From: Chondromyces crocatus
Lineage (GTDB): Bacteria > Myxococcota_A > Polyangia > Polyangiales > Polyangiaceae
Assembly: GCF_001189295.1 (NCBI RefSeq)
Contig: NZ_CP012159.1
Location: 5,100,525 to 5,164,524 of the forward strand
DNA: 64,000 bases
Direction of reading: 5' to 3'
In this document: piece after piece, positions 53,559-63,120 of the stretch
How positions within the stretch are numbered: position 1 is the first letter of the stretch
Layout of the letters: every line of letters begins with the position of its first letter
The notes under the pieces: generated by a model
Database searches by the model: none
Told to the model about the DNA's origin: nothing
Seen by the model: only the letters and a program-made list of their open reading frames with translations
Translations under genes and position numbers: made by a program

Positions 53559-54999
53559 TACTACAGTTGGACTTGGCTCTTGGCGGTGATCATGCATGGT
53601 CACCCATCCCTCGAAGGCATCGAATGACACGCGGGGTTGCCCGGACGCCACCCTACTGCACGCACCGGCGGCCTTGACCACGGTCTGGGACAGCGCTTGG
53701 TCACACCTGCTCGAGCGCGTGGGCGTGCATTTCTCGCGTTCTGATGTGCGGACTCACGCTGGTGCTTACCTCAAAGGCTTGCTCAGCCCGGTGGAAAGAA
53801 AGAATGGCTGGCAGCTTGCGGAGGTCGTCGGCGACCAGACGCCCTATGCATTGCAGCACCTGCTGGGTCGAGCGCGTTGGGATGCTGATGCGGTCCGAGA
53901 CGATCTACGTGGCTACGTCGTCGAGCATTTCGGCGATCCAAGCGGTGTGCTCGTGATCGACGAGACGGGATTCCTCAAGAAGGGCACGCACTCGGCGGGC
54001 GTACAACGCCAGTACAGCGGGACGGCGGGGCGTATCGAAAACTGCCAGGTTGGTGTCTTCCTCGCTTACGCCACACCGCACGGTCATACCTTCATCGATC
54101 GCGCTCTGTATCTACCTGCGTCGTGGCTCGATGACCGCGGTCGATGCGAGCGCGCCGGGATCCATGCGGATGCGACCTTCGCGACCAAACCGCAACTGGC
54201 CTTGCAGATGCTCGAACGAGCGCTGGATGCTGGGGTAACCGCTTCCTGGGTCGTCGGAGACGAGGTCTACGGTCAAGACAGCAAGGTACGACAGTGGCTA
54301 GAAGAGCGCCGGCAACCGTACGTGCTTGCAGTGTCCAGTCAGCATCGCATCTGGAGGGACTTTCGACGGCTCAAGCTCAGCGAGCTGGTGGACCAACTTC
54401 CTGCCAGGGAATGGCACCGTCTCAGCGCTGGCAATGGTTCCAAGGGACCACGATGGTACGACTGGGCGTACGCTTGTTGTGAAGGCCCGGAGCCCAAGTC
54501 TTGGCAACGCGGCATCCTGTTCCGTCGCAGCGTCACGGATCCGTCGGATGTTGCTTACTACGTGGTAGGAGCAATCGCCCCAATCCCACTCAAAGCGCTC
54601 GCCTGTGCGGCCGGCAGCCGTTGGACCATCGAGGAGAGCTTTGAAAGCGCCAAAGGCGAGGTCGGTCTCGATCACTACGAAGTGCGCAGTTGGACCGGAT
54701 GGTATCGCCACGTCACCTTGGCGCTTTGGGCCCATGCCTTCCTGACGGTCCAGCGAGCCGCTGCAGACGCCGAAGCGCCGAGAAGAAAAAAAGTCCGCTT
54801 CACCGGCTCACGACGCTCCGCTGATCCCGTTGACGGTCCCCGAGGTCCGACGTCTGCTCTGGTGGCTCCATTGGAACGCGCCTCCTGAACCAGACGCCGT
54901 GCTGCGATGGTCGTGGTGGCGCCGCCACCATCAAGCGATAGCTCGCCGCTGTCATTATCGACGCCGAGGAGCACGGTCTGCGTAGGTACAACTGTAGTA
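53559..54999 (+). mobile_element. IS701-family insertion sequence with TIRs and CTAA target duplication
   Basis: A 1441-bp element. The left end TACTACAGTTGGACTT and the right end (minus strand) TACTACAGTTGTACCT match at 14 of 16 positions. CTAA immediately flanks both sides (53555-53558 and 55000-55003), a 4-bp target duplication. It inserted exactly at the stop codon of the IS630 remnant. One transposase gene fills it. Confidence 0.9.
53596..54888 (+). CDS. IS701-family transposase (3' frameshift at an A7 run)
   Basis: 430 residues as read. DDE-type IS701 signatures: VLVIDETGFLKKGTHSAGVQ (first Asp), WVVGDEVYGQD (second), RWTIEESFESAKGEVGLDHY (Glu). After AEAPRRKK the frame shifts +1 at A7 (54786-54792). 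In the +1 frame the family C-terminus continues (LIPLTVPEVRRLLWWLHW ... RRCHYRRRGARSA) to TAG 54983-54985. As read, the protein ends in an unrelated tail. Either a recent homopolymer mutation or a programmed/slippage product. Confidence 0.85.
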   Translation: MVTHPSKASNDTRGCPDATLLHAPAALTTVWDSAWSHLLERVGVHFSRSDVRTHAGAYLKGLLSPVERKNGWQLAEVVGDQTPYALQHLLGRARWDADAVRDDLRGYVVEHFGDPSGVLVIDETGFLKKGTHSAGVQRQYSGTAGRIENCQVGVFLAYATPHGHTFIDRALYLPASWLDDRGRCERAGIHADATFATKPQLALQMLERALDAGVTASWVVGDEVYGQDSKVRQWLEERRQPYVLAVSSQHRIWRDFRRLKLSELVDQLPAREWHRLSAGNGSKGPRWYDWAYACCEGPEPKSWQRGILFRRSVTDPSDVAYYVVGAIAPIPLKALACAAGSRWTIEESFESAKGEVGLDHYEVRSWTGWYRHVTLALWAHAFLTVQRAAADAEAPRRKKVRFTGSRRSADPVDGPRGPTSALVAPLERAS

Positions 55000-55048
55000 C
55001 TAACCGCTTCGACTGTCGGGAGCGACGACGTCAGAGGCGCCCGTCATA

Positions 55049-55064
55049 ATATATATATATATAT
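55049..55064. repeat. (AT)8 microsatellite
   Basis: Sixteen bases of alternating AT in a very G+C-rich genome, 45 bp right of the IS701 target duplication and before the 3' end of moeA. No promoter pair is evident. Confidence 0.9.
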
Positions 55065-55109
55065 CATGCCTGGGGAGTTCGGCAGTACGCGTGAGTGCGA
55101 GCCCTGCGA

Positions 55110-56324
55110 TCAGGCTTCGCTGAGGCGCAGGGCCCAGAGGCGCTCGCCGTCGGCCACATGATCCTTGTCGGCGGGGACGAGGATGAGGGCGTCGGCTTCG
55201 GCGAAGCTGGTGACGGCACCCGAGGCCTGGTTGGGGAAGAGGTGGGCGACGAGCTCGCCCGAGGTGACGTCGAGGCGGGCGCGGAGGAACTCGGTGCGGC
55301 CGGGCTGGCGGCGCACGGAGCCGCGGATGCGGACGGAGAGGCGCGGGGCGTGCGGGGAGAGGTCGCCCTGGAGGGCGCGGAGCAAGGGGAGGCCGAAGAG
55401 GGTGAACGTCAGCGAGGCGGAGGCGGGGTTGCCAGGGAGGCCGAGGACGTGGGTGGTGGCGTCGCCCTGGGTGGCGCGGCCGACGCAGAGGGGTTTGCCG
55501 GGCTTGATGGCGACGCGCCAGAAGTCGAGGGTGACGCCAGCGGCTTCGAGGGCAGGGCGCATGACGTCGCGGTCGCCGACGCTGACGCCGCCGATGGTGA
55601 CGACGAGATCGGCGCCGCGGAGGGCGTGGCGTACGGCGTCGCGGGCGTGGTCGGGGTCGTCGGCGACGAAGGGGGCGATGCGGGCGATGGCGCCTGCTGC
55701 GCGGGCGGCGGCGGCGACGAAGTAGCCGTTGGACTCGGGGATGGAGCCGGGTTCGCCCGGGATGCCCGGGGCGCGGAGTTCGTCACCGGAGCAGAGGATG
55801 GTGACGAGGGGGCGGCGGGTGACGAGGAGGACGGGGCGATCGAGGGCGGCGGCGAGGGCGACCTTGCCCGGGGTGAGGCGGGCGCCGCGGGCGAGGGCGA
55901 TGGCGCCCAAGGCGAGGTCGGCGCCGCGGCGGCGGATCCAGGTGCCGCGCTGAGGGGGCGTCTGGAGGGTGATGGTGTCGCCGGTGCGCTCGACGTCTTC
56001 TTGCGGGACGATGGTGTCGGCGCCTTCGGGGAGGCGGGCGCCGGTGAAGATGCGGCACGCAGCGCCGGGTTCGAGGGTGGGCAAGGGGCCGCCGGCAGCG
56101 CTCTCGCCGCGCACGGGGAGGGACCAGGGGGCGTCGCCGACGAGGGTGTCGAGGGCGAGGGCGTAGCCGTCCATCGCGGTGTGATCGAAGGGGGGGAGGG
56201 CTTCGTGCGCGAGGAGGTCTTCGGCGAGGATGCGGCCAGCGGCTTCGTCGAGGGGGACGCGCTCGGCGCCGAGGGGGGTGGCGGAGGTGAGGAGTCGGTC
56301 GAGGGCCTCGTCGAAGGAGATCAT
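55110..56324 (-). CDS. moeA: Molybdopterin molybdotransferase
   Basis: 404 residues. MoeA features: FDHTAMDGYAL, RIFTGARLPEGADTIVPQED, RRRGADLALG, the MPT-binding domain with LCSGDELR, SNGYFVAAAAR, TIGGVSVGDRDVM and LGLPGNPASASLTF, and the C-terminal SGAVTSFAEADALILVPA barrel. It inserts molybdate into adenylated molybdopterin. The start ATG overlaps the moaB stop by 4 bases (ATGA); the 3' end faces the mobile islet. Confidence 0.95.
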   Translation of the reverse strand: MISFDEALDRLLTSATPLGAERVPLDEAAGRILAEDLLAHEALPPFDHTAMDGYALALDTLVGDAPWSLPVRGESAAGGPLPTLEPGAACRIFTGARLPEGADTIVPQEDVERTGDTITLQTPPQRGTWIRRRGADLALGAIALARGARLTPGKVALAAALDRPVLLVTRRPLVTILCSGDELRAPGIPGEPGSIPESNGYFVAAAARAAGAIARIAPFVADDPDHARDAVRHALRGADLVVTIGGVSVGDRDVMRPALEAAGVTLDFWRVAIKPGKPLCVGRATQGDATTHVLGLPGNPASASLTFTLFGLPLLRALQGDLSPHAPRLSVRIRGSVRRQPGRTEFLRARLDVTSGELVAHLFPNQASGAVTSFAEADALILVPADKDHVADGERLWALRLSEA

Positions 56325-56830
56325 CGGTGGTGGTGGCCTCCACGACCCGAGGCGAGGGCGACGGCGTGGGCGAGGATGGGGGCGAGGAGCTGGTTGACGG
56401 CGAGGTCGAGGGCCTTGGGGCTGCCAGGGAGGGCGACGACGACGCGGCCGCGCATGACGCCGGCGAGGGCGCGGGAGAGGATGGCGTTGGGGCCGACCTG
56501 GTCCCAGCTCAAGCGGCGGAAGGCTTCGCCGAAGCCGTCGAGGGTCTTGTCGAGGAGGGGGGTGAGGGCCTCGATGGTGCGGTCGCGCGGGGCGATGCCG
56601 GTGCCGCCGGTGAGGACGATGGCGTCGGCGGTGTCGTCGTCGCAGAGGCGGCTCAGGGCCTCGGTGAGGAGGGTGGGCTCTTCGCGGAGGATGGCGTGGG
56701 CGACGAGGTCGAAGCCGGCGTCGCGGAGGAGTGCGCCGAGCAGGCGTCCGCCTTCGTCGTCGTCGAGGGTGCGGGTGTCGCTGAGGGTGAAGGTGGCGAC
56801 GCGGACGGGGGGCCTGGAAGGGGCGCTCAT
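56321..56830 (-). CDS. moaB: MoaB/MogA-type molybdopterin adenylyltransferase
   Basis: 169 residues. The MoCF-biosynthesis fold carries FTLSDTRTLDDDEGG, the IVLTGGTGIAPRDRT signature, and ALPGSPKALDLAVNQLLAPIL. It activates molybdopterin by adenylation before MoeA acts. It sits directly upstream of moeA with a 4-base overlap, so the two form a cofactor operon, and follows the patatin gene by 13 bp. Confidence 0.93.
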   Translation of the reverse strand: MSAPSRPPVRVATFTLSDTRTLDDDEGGRLLGALLRDAGFDLVAHAILREEPTLLTEALSRLCDDDTADAIVLTGGTGIAPRDRTIEALTPLLDKTLDGFGEAFRRLSWDQVGPNAILSRALAGVMRGRVVVALPGSPKALDLAVNQLLAPILAHAVALASGRGGHHHR

Positions 56831-56843
56831 GGGGAGGGGGCGC

Positions 56844-57719
56844 TCAGGAGGCCGTGGGTCGCAGGGCGGTGTCGGAGGTCATGTCGTCGTTCGCGGGCGG
56901 GGGTTCGCGGCGGACGGTGGCCTCGATGATCGTGATGCGGTGAGGCATGGTGAGGGCCTCTTCGAGCGGGCCAGGCGAGAAGTCGAAGCGCTTCTGGCGA
57001 AGGGGGCGCTCGGGGTAGATGAGGCGGAGGCGCACGTGGGGCGGGACCTCGGGCGGGCGCTCGGGGGCGAAGATGGTGCGCGCGACGACGCCCTCGGGGT
57101 ACGGGGTGACGACGGTGATCTCTTCGGCGCCGCGGTTGACGAGGGTGTCGATGAGGGTGTTGTCGGCAGCGCCGCCGTCGACGTGCAGCTCGCCGTCGAG
57201 CCAGGTGGGGCGCGCGTAGACGATGGGGATGTAACAGCTCGCGACGATGACGTCGTGCATGTCACGGCGCTCGCGGCTGGAGTGGATGACGAGGCCAGGG
57301 GGCGCTCCGGGTGGCGTCACCTCGGCCGCGCGGGTCTTGCGGCGGAGGAAGGAGGAGAAGGAGCCGACGGCGAAGGGGACGGCGCGTGTGGTGGCGACGA
57401 GGAGTTCGGTGTCGGTCTGGTGCAGGCGTTCCTCGGGGAGGTAGCGCTCGAGGGCCTGGCGCAGGATGACGCTCATGCCGAAGACGCTCCGCTCGCCCTT
57501 GAGGTAGCCGAGGGAGGTGACGGGGGTCTTGGCCATGGAGCGCCACATGGTGGGGCCGTCGGCAGAGAGGCCAGCGACGGTGATGGCACCGCAGATGGAT
57601 CCAGAAGAAGCGCCCGCGACGAGGTCGAAGCGCTCGCCTGCTTCGGCGAGCCTGGCCATCACCGCGAACTGGAAAGCACCCCGGCAGGCGCATCCGGGCA
57701 GCGAGAGCGCGCGCATCAT
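56844..57719 (-). CDS. Patatin-like phospholipase
   Basis: 291 residues. Catalytic dyad S38 in GASSG (36-40) and D181 in DGG (181-183). The oxyanion loop is GCACRGAF (usual GGGxRG). No signal peptide or membrane segment. It hydrolyses acyl esters of phospholipids or related lipids. First gene of the patatin-moaB-moeA run; the functional link with molybdenum cofactor is unclear. Confidence 0.9.
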   Translation of the reverse strand: MMRALSLPGCACRGAFQFAVMARLAEAGERFDLVAGASSGSICGAITVAGLSADGPTMWRSMAKTPVTSLGYLKGERSVFGMSVILRQALERYLPEERLHQTDTELLVATTRAVPFAVGSFSSFLRRKTRAAEVTPPGAPPGLVIHSSRERRDMHDVIVASCYIPIVYARPTWLDGELHVDGGAADNTLIDTLVNRGAEEITVVTPYPEGVVARTIFAPERPPEVPPHVRLRLIYPERPLRQKRFDFSPGPLEEALTMPHRITIIEATVRREPPPANDDMTSDTALRPTAS

Positions 57720-57889
57720 GGGCGCGGAGCCTAGCCCAAAGCCGCGGACCGGTCACCGAAGGTCGGCGAGGTTCGGGGGTGGTCGTTCGTGGGCGGCGAT
57801 GTTCGGTGGCCGTCTCCGTCAGGTGGCTTCGTCCGCGGCTGCGCGGCTAGCGGTGGCTTCGCCTCCGTCGCTGCGCTAGGGGAGGCGCC

Positions 57890-58846
57890 GTGGCAGAGCC
57901 CCTGATCCCGTTCATCAACGCGCCGGAGATCCCGCTTTCGTTCCTGGAGCACGTGCCGCTCCTGGGGAACTACATCAACCCGGCGAACCCGCCCTCGATC
58001 AAGCCGTTCGGCACGCTCGTGGCGCTCGGGGTGTACATCGGGTCGGTGATCGCGATGCGGCACGCGCGGGAGCGCAGGCTGGACGAGCGCAAGATGAACG
58101 AGTTCATCCTGTGGATCTTGATCGGCGGCTTCGTGTGCGCGCACGTGCTCGACGCGATCTTCTACCACCCGGAGCGGGTGCTGCGGGATCCGCTCTACTT
58201 GCTGCGGCTCTGGGACGGGCTGTCGAGCTTCGGTGGGTTCATCGGTGCGCTGGGTGGTGCCGTCGCGTGGAGGATCTCGCGTGCACACCCGATCCTGCCG
58301 TTCTGCGAGGTGGTGAACAGCGCGTTCCCGCTGGCGTGGGTGTTCGGTCGCGCGGGGTGCGCGTCGGTGCACGATCATCCGGGGCGGCTGTCCGATGCGT
58401 GGTTCGCGGTGCGGTGGCCGCACGGGGCGGGCTACGTGGGGCGGTTCGATCTGGGGCTCATCGAGATGGTGCTGACCATCCCGATGGCGATCGCGTTCCT
58501 GTGGTTGTGGCATCGCAAGCCGTTCCGGCCGCTGGGCTTCTACACGGGGATCATGTGCGTGGCGTACGCGCCGGTGCGGTTCGGGCTCGACTTCATGCGC
58601 GAGAACGAGTCGACGCTGGTGGGCGGCGATCCGCGGTACGGTGGGCTGACGCCGGCGCAGTGGGCGTGCTTCGGGCTGCTGGGGCTCGGGCTGTACTTCC
58701 TGCGGATGGCGATGAAGGGGGACGGGGCGAGCGGTGGCGGTGGCGCGGTGGTGCCCGCGGACGACGAGTCACCCGACAGCGAGCGCGAGAGCGATCCAGA
58801 GCCGCGCGAGGGCGGCGTGGTGGATGCGCCGGTGGTGCGGGGGTAG
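57890..58846 (+). CDS. Lgt-like prolipoprotein diacylglyceryl transferase homologue, variant active site
   Basis: 318 residues from GTG 57890 with GGGGAGG upstream. About seven membrane segments and Lgt-type landmarks: FGTLVALGVYIG, LWDGLSSFGGFIGA, VFGRAGC, VRFGLDFMRE, LTPAQWACFGLLGLG. In canonical Lgt the third motif is SHGG; here the His position is Phe (F114) and the GRxGN Asn is Cys. The soluble C-terminal tail is acidic. Either a divergent Lgt or a paralogue with another role; a canonical lgt probably lies elsewhere. Confidence 0.75.
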   Translation: MAEPLIPFINAPEIPLSFLEHVPLLGNYINPANPPSIKPFGTLVALGVYIGSVIAMRHARERRLDERKMNEFILWILIGGFVCAHVLDAIFYHPERVLRDPLYLLRLWDGLSSFGGFIGALGGAVAWRISRAHPILPFCEVVNSAFPLAWVFGRAGCASVHDHPGRLSDAWFAVRWPHGAGYVGRFDLGLIEMVLTIPMAIAFLWLWHRKPFRPLGFYTGIMCVAYAPVRFGLDFMRENESTLVGGDPRYGGLTPAQWACFGLLGLGLYFLRMAMKGDGASGGGGAVVPADDESPDSERESDPEPREGGVVDAPVVRG

Positions 58847-58861
58847 TCCTGCGTTCTTCAC

Positions 58862-58974
58862 GTTCGTCCCGGGTCCGTTGCCAAGCGATCTGCGAAGCAA
58901 GCAGGGGTAGCGACCCTCGGGAGCGCAGGGGCCGAAGGCCCCTGATCAGGTGCTCTTGGGGTACGCAGTACTAG
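58862..58974 (-). repeat. Dispersed hairpin repeat, copy C
   Basis: Reverse-oriented match to copy A (32846-32950). On the minus strand it starts CTAGTACTGCGTACC, whose TAG is the stop codon of the ferritin-like gene, contains AGGGGCC-TTC-GGCCCCT and ends GACCCGGGACGAAC. It fills the gap between two convergent genes, where a bidirectional terminator would be useful. Confidence 0.85.
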
Positions 58975-59831
58975 ACCGCGAGCTGGGTGGCGTCGGCGCG
59001 GTGGGGGACGCGCTGGGGCATCCAGGTCTCGGGGGCGTAGCCCAGGCCGTGGTCCTTCACGTAGCGGCTGAAGAGGTCGAACCACTCGAGGCCGGGCAGC
59101 TCGCGGATCTTGGACTCGATGCGCGGGATCGCCGAGCCTTGCGCGCCGTCGAAGAGGAACGTCAGGACGTGACACGCTTCGGCCGTGGGGCACATGCCGT
59201 CGCCCACCGGTGTCCAGGCGATCTTCAACGCCTTGCTCGTCACGACCTGGGAGGTGCGGGAGGCGAGGAAGCGCCGGGCGCTGTGTCGATAGAAGGCGTA
59301 ATGGCGGAGTTCCTGCTTCATGATCCGCTGGCAGATCGTGGTGAGCACGGGGTGGTTCACCCGCTCGATCAAGGCCTGGTAGGCGCTGTACGTCGTCAGC
59401 TCCTGGATGGTGCCCCAGACCATGTGCAGCGCAGGGAAGCTGTCGACGAAGACGTGAGAGATGACCTTCTGACCGAGCTCGTCGATGTACTCGTTGAGCG
59501 CGCGCTTGCGGAAGAACTTGTTCCGGTAGTCCTCGCCGATGTCCTCGCCGTAGGCCTCGAGGAAGCGACGGAACGCGCGGCCGTGGAACTCCTCTTCGTA
59601 GAGCCAGGCGGTGAGGAACGGGATGAACTCGGGCTCGCGCTTCGAGGTGTTCGTCTTCATCAGCGCCTTCGTGTAAAAGAAGGTCGATCCCTCGGTGATG
59701 AGGAAATAGCGGAGCGTGCGCAGGGCCTCGGGTGTGAGTGGGTAGCGGGGGATCTCTGCCCACGGGATGTCGGTGAGATCGACCTTCCCCGATGTCGTCA
59801 TGAATCGCTCGATATCGAAATTCTCCGCCAT
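58971..59831 (-). CDS. Di-iron ferritin-like / acyl-ACP desaturase-like protein
   Basis: 286 residues, all-helical. Two E-x2-H pairs fit a di-iron site: YEEEFHGRAFRR (about 77-88) and MKQELRHYAFYR (about 170-180), with further Glu at TEGSTFFY and IQELTTY. The spacing matches ferritin-like enzymes of the type-2 fatty-acid desaturase or AurF/CmlI kind. Substrate unknown. GAGG precedes ATG 59831. It ends in repeat copy C. Confidence 0.8.
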   Translation of the reverse strand: MAENFDIERFMTTSGKVDLTDIPWAEIPRYPLTPEALRTLRYFLITEGSTFFYTKALMKTNTSKREPEFIPFLTAWLYEEEFHGRAFRRFLEAYGEDIGEDYRNKFFRKRALNEYIDELGQKVISHVFVDSFPALHMVWGTIQELTTYSAYQALIERVNHPVLTTICQRIMKQELRHYAFYRHSARRFLASRTSQVVTSKALKIAWTPVGDGMCPTAEACHVLTFLFDGAQGSAIPRIESKIRELPGLEWFDLFSRYVKDHGLGYAPETWMPQRVPHRADATQLAV

Positions 59832-60265
59832 AACTAAGACCTCGAACTGGTGTTAACATGGTTCGGGCGAGGACGGAGCAGGTCGGCTGTCGCTGATTTG
59901 CGGCTCCGGAGAGCGGGCCGTCGAGGAGGGGGGGGCCTGACATTCCGGCCAGAGGGGCCTCGGAGGCGGCCGACAATTTCGCTGCATCTGGCCCTGGCGG
60001 GTCCCTTGACGCGGGAGGGGCGCCGGATATCGTGGGGTTGAGTTCGCACCAGAAGGTCGTTCATCAGACTCGATGGTCGAAATCGGCGCCGTGTCTCCCT
60101 CCAGGTTGCTCCCCACCCCAGCACGCGATTCGAGCTGGCATGCATCCAGAAGGGGCCGCGGTGTGCTCGCTGGCAGTGACGTCGTCATCAAGTCCGGGCA
60201 GCTTCGATGGTGTCCGGCAAACACGATACAGAGGGACTCGAAGGGGAACTCCCCTAGGTTTTCAA
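59832..60265. promoter_or_regulatory. Divergent promoter region with a leader hairpin before the RRM gene
   Basis: A 434-bp gap between divergent genes, no gene seen. Just before the RRM start codon, AGGGG-AACT-CCCCT (60243-60255) forms a 5-bp hairpin within 11 bases of ATG 60266, where it could limit ribosome access. No unambiguous -35/-10 pair. Confidence 0.35.
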
Positions 60266-61162
60266 ATGGCTGAAGATTCGCGGAAGTTGTTCGTTGCGGG
60301 CTTGCCCGATTCCATCACCGAGGATGTGCTCCGACAGCTCTTCGAGGCGACAGGCGGAAACGTCGTCGAGGTGAGCCTCCCGAAGGATCGGGCGACCGGG
60401 CGTCCGCGAGGCTTCGGCTTCGTGACGCTCGCGACGACCGATGAAGCCAATGCGGCGCGGCAAGAACTCGACGGGTCGTTCCAGGGCGGCAAGTCGATCT
60501 CGGTGCGTCCGTTCCAGGCCGAGCCCCCGAAGCGCGAAGGGCGCCCGATGGGGCCTGGCGGCGGTGGGCCTCCGGGCGCTGGCCCGGGAGGGCCTCGTGA
60601 CTCGATGGGGCCGGCGGGGGCACCCGATCGTACGCTCTACGTCGGCAACCTCCCGTACGATGCGTCGCCAGAAGAGGTCGAGTCTCTGATCACGGCGACG
60701 GGATCCGGGCCGGTGGTCCGGGTGCATCTGCCGATGGATCCGGATGGTCGCAAGCGAGGCTTCGGCTTCGTGACGATGGCCAGCGCAGAAGCGGCGAAGG
60801 GCGCGATCGATGGATTGCGCGGCGCCGACGTGCGCGGTCGTCGTCTGGTGGTGAACCTGGCGCATCCGAAGGGGGAGCGTCCCCCGCGTGAAGAGCGGCC
60901 CGGTGGCTTCGGCGGCGGCGGGATGGGCGGCGGCGGCGGTGGCTTCTCGCCTGGTGGCGGTGGCGGTGGCGGGTTCGGTGGGCCTCCCCCTCCGCAGCAG
61001 AGCAGCCCCCCGCGCAAGGGCTTCGAGGAGAAGCGTCGGCGTAACTTCGATGACGGTCCGCCTGGCGCCGGTGGAGCCGGTGGCGGCAGTCGTCGTGGTG
61101 GCGGCGGTCGTGCCAACCAGTGGGATCGTCGAGGTACGACGGACGACGACTGGGACGACTGA
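60266..61162 (+). CDS. RNA-binding protein, two RRMs plus Gly/Pro-rich tail
   Basis: 298 residues from ATG 60266 (MAEDSRKLFVAGLPD). The first RRM (about 7-85) has RNP2 LFVAGL and RNP1 RGFGFVTL. A Gly/Pro linker follows. The second RRM (about 123-200) has LYVGNL and KRGFGFVTM. The remaining third is Gly/Arg/Pro-rich with acidic DDDWDD at the end. Bacterial two-RRM proteins of this size are uncommon; Myxococcus and Sorangium have Gly-rich RRM proteins with cold-shock or RNA-chaperone roles. Confidence 0.9.
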   Translation: MAEDSRKLFVAGLPDSITEDVLRQLFEATGGNVVEVSLPKDRATGRPRGFGFVTLATTDEANAARQELDGSFQGGKSISVRPFQAEPPKREGRPMGPGGGGPPGAGPGGPRDSMGPAGAPDRTLYVGNLPYDASPEEVESLITATGSGPVVRVHLPMDPDGRKRGFGFVTMASAEAAKGAIDGLRGADVRGRRLVVNLAHPKGERPPREERPGGFGGGGMGGGGGGFSPGGGGGGGFGGPPPPQQSSPPRKGFEEKRRRNFDDGPPGAGGAGGGSRRGGGGRANQWDRRGTTDDDWDD

Positions 61163-61170
61163 GAGAACCG

Positions 61171-61250
61171 CACCGCCCACGGTGAGTTGACCGGAAAGAG
61201 AGCCCTCGGGCTGTGCCTCAGGGGTCTCTTTCCGCCTGCGGTGGGCGGTG
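61171..61250 (+). terminator. Nested stem-loop after the RRM gene
   Basis: An outer perfect 10-bp stem (61171-61180 with 61241-61250, CACCGCCCAC) encloses a 9-bp stem (61193-61201 with 61225-61233, GGAAAGAGA) that extends by CCCT/AGGG past one mismatch. No T-run follows. Most likely the 3' end structure of the RRM transcript; could also be a structured RNA. Confidence 0.5.
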
Positions 61251-61267
61251 TTCTGGTTGCCTCCCGG

Positions 61268-61295
61268 TTGACAACCGCATCAATTCTCGTACGGT
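61268..61295 (+). promoter_or_regulatory. Probable sigma-70 promoter of rpmG
   Basis: TTGACA (61268-61273), 16-base spacer, TACGGT (61290-61295), about 180 bp before rpmG and just downstream of the nested stem-loop. A perfect -35 hexamer is rare in such G+C-rich sequence. Confidence 0.5.
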
Positions 61296-61477
61296 AGGCG
61301 CGCTCGTGGCGGGCGGTCGGGGCTCGCGCGGACGTGCAGCCGCCTCTCGTCGAACCAGGCTCCCCGGGTCGAGGGAAAGCCGATTCTGATGAGCCGGGCG
61401 GTGCCGGTGACCCCCGAGTCGTTTGGGTGACCTCACCCGTCCCACCGACTCACCATCCCGTTCCTGGAGAAGCTCTC

Positions 61478-61639
61478 ATGCGCGACATCATCAAGCTCAC
61501 CTGCGGTAACTGCGGCCGCGCGAACTACCACACCACCAAGAACAAGCGGACGATGACGGAGAAGTTCGTCATCAAGAAGTTCTGCCCGGCCGAGCGCAAG
61601 CACACCGAGCACAAAGAGGGCAAGATCTCGAAGGGCTGA
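61478..61639 (+). CDS. rpmG: Ribosomal protein bL33
   Basis: 53 residues from ATG 61478 with GGAGA upstream. [20 protein letters not shown] and [14 protein letters not shown] match bL33. The first CxxC (C9, C12) is intact but the second is CPAE, leaving three Cys, so the zinc site may be incomplete. It sits alone, without the frequent trnW-secE neighbours. Confidence 0.93.
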   Translation: MRDIIKLTCGNCGRANYHTTKNKRTMTEKFVIKKFCPAERKHTEHKEGKISKG

Positions 61640-62996
<1,357 letters not shown>

Positions 62997-63120
62997 GATC
63001 AGGGGGCGCGGAGGGAAGGTCGGAGCCGTAGAGGGGTCGTCGCCCCCGGGCTCGTCGGGGAATCGCCACCCGTTCACTGGGGCTCTGAGAGCACGGGGGA
63101 CGGATGGTGCGGAGGCTACG

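Noticed and set aside
55095-57734. 879-codon open frame antisense to moeA, moaB and the patatin gene
   Set aside because: Spans three real genes on the other strand and has only Gly/Glu/Ala/Val low-complexity sequence.
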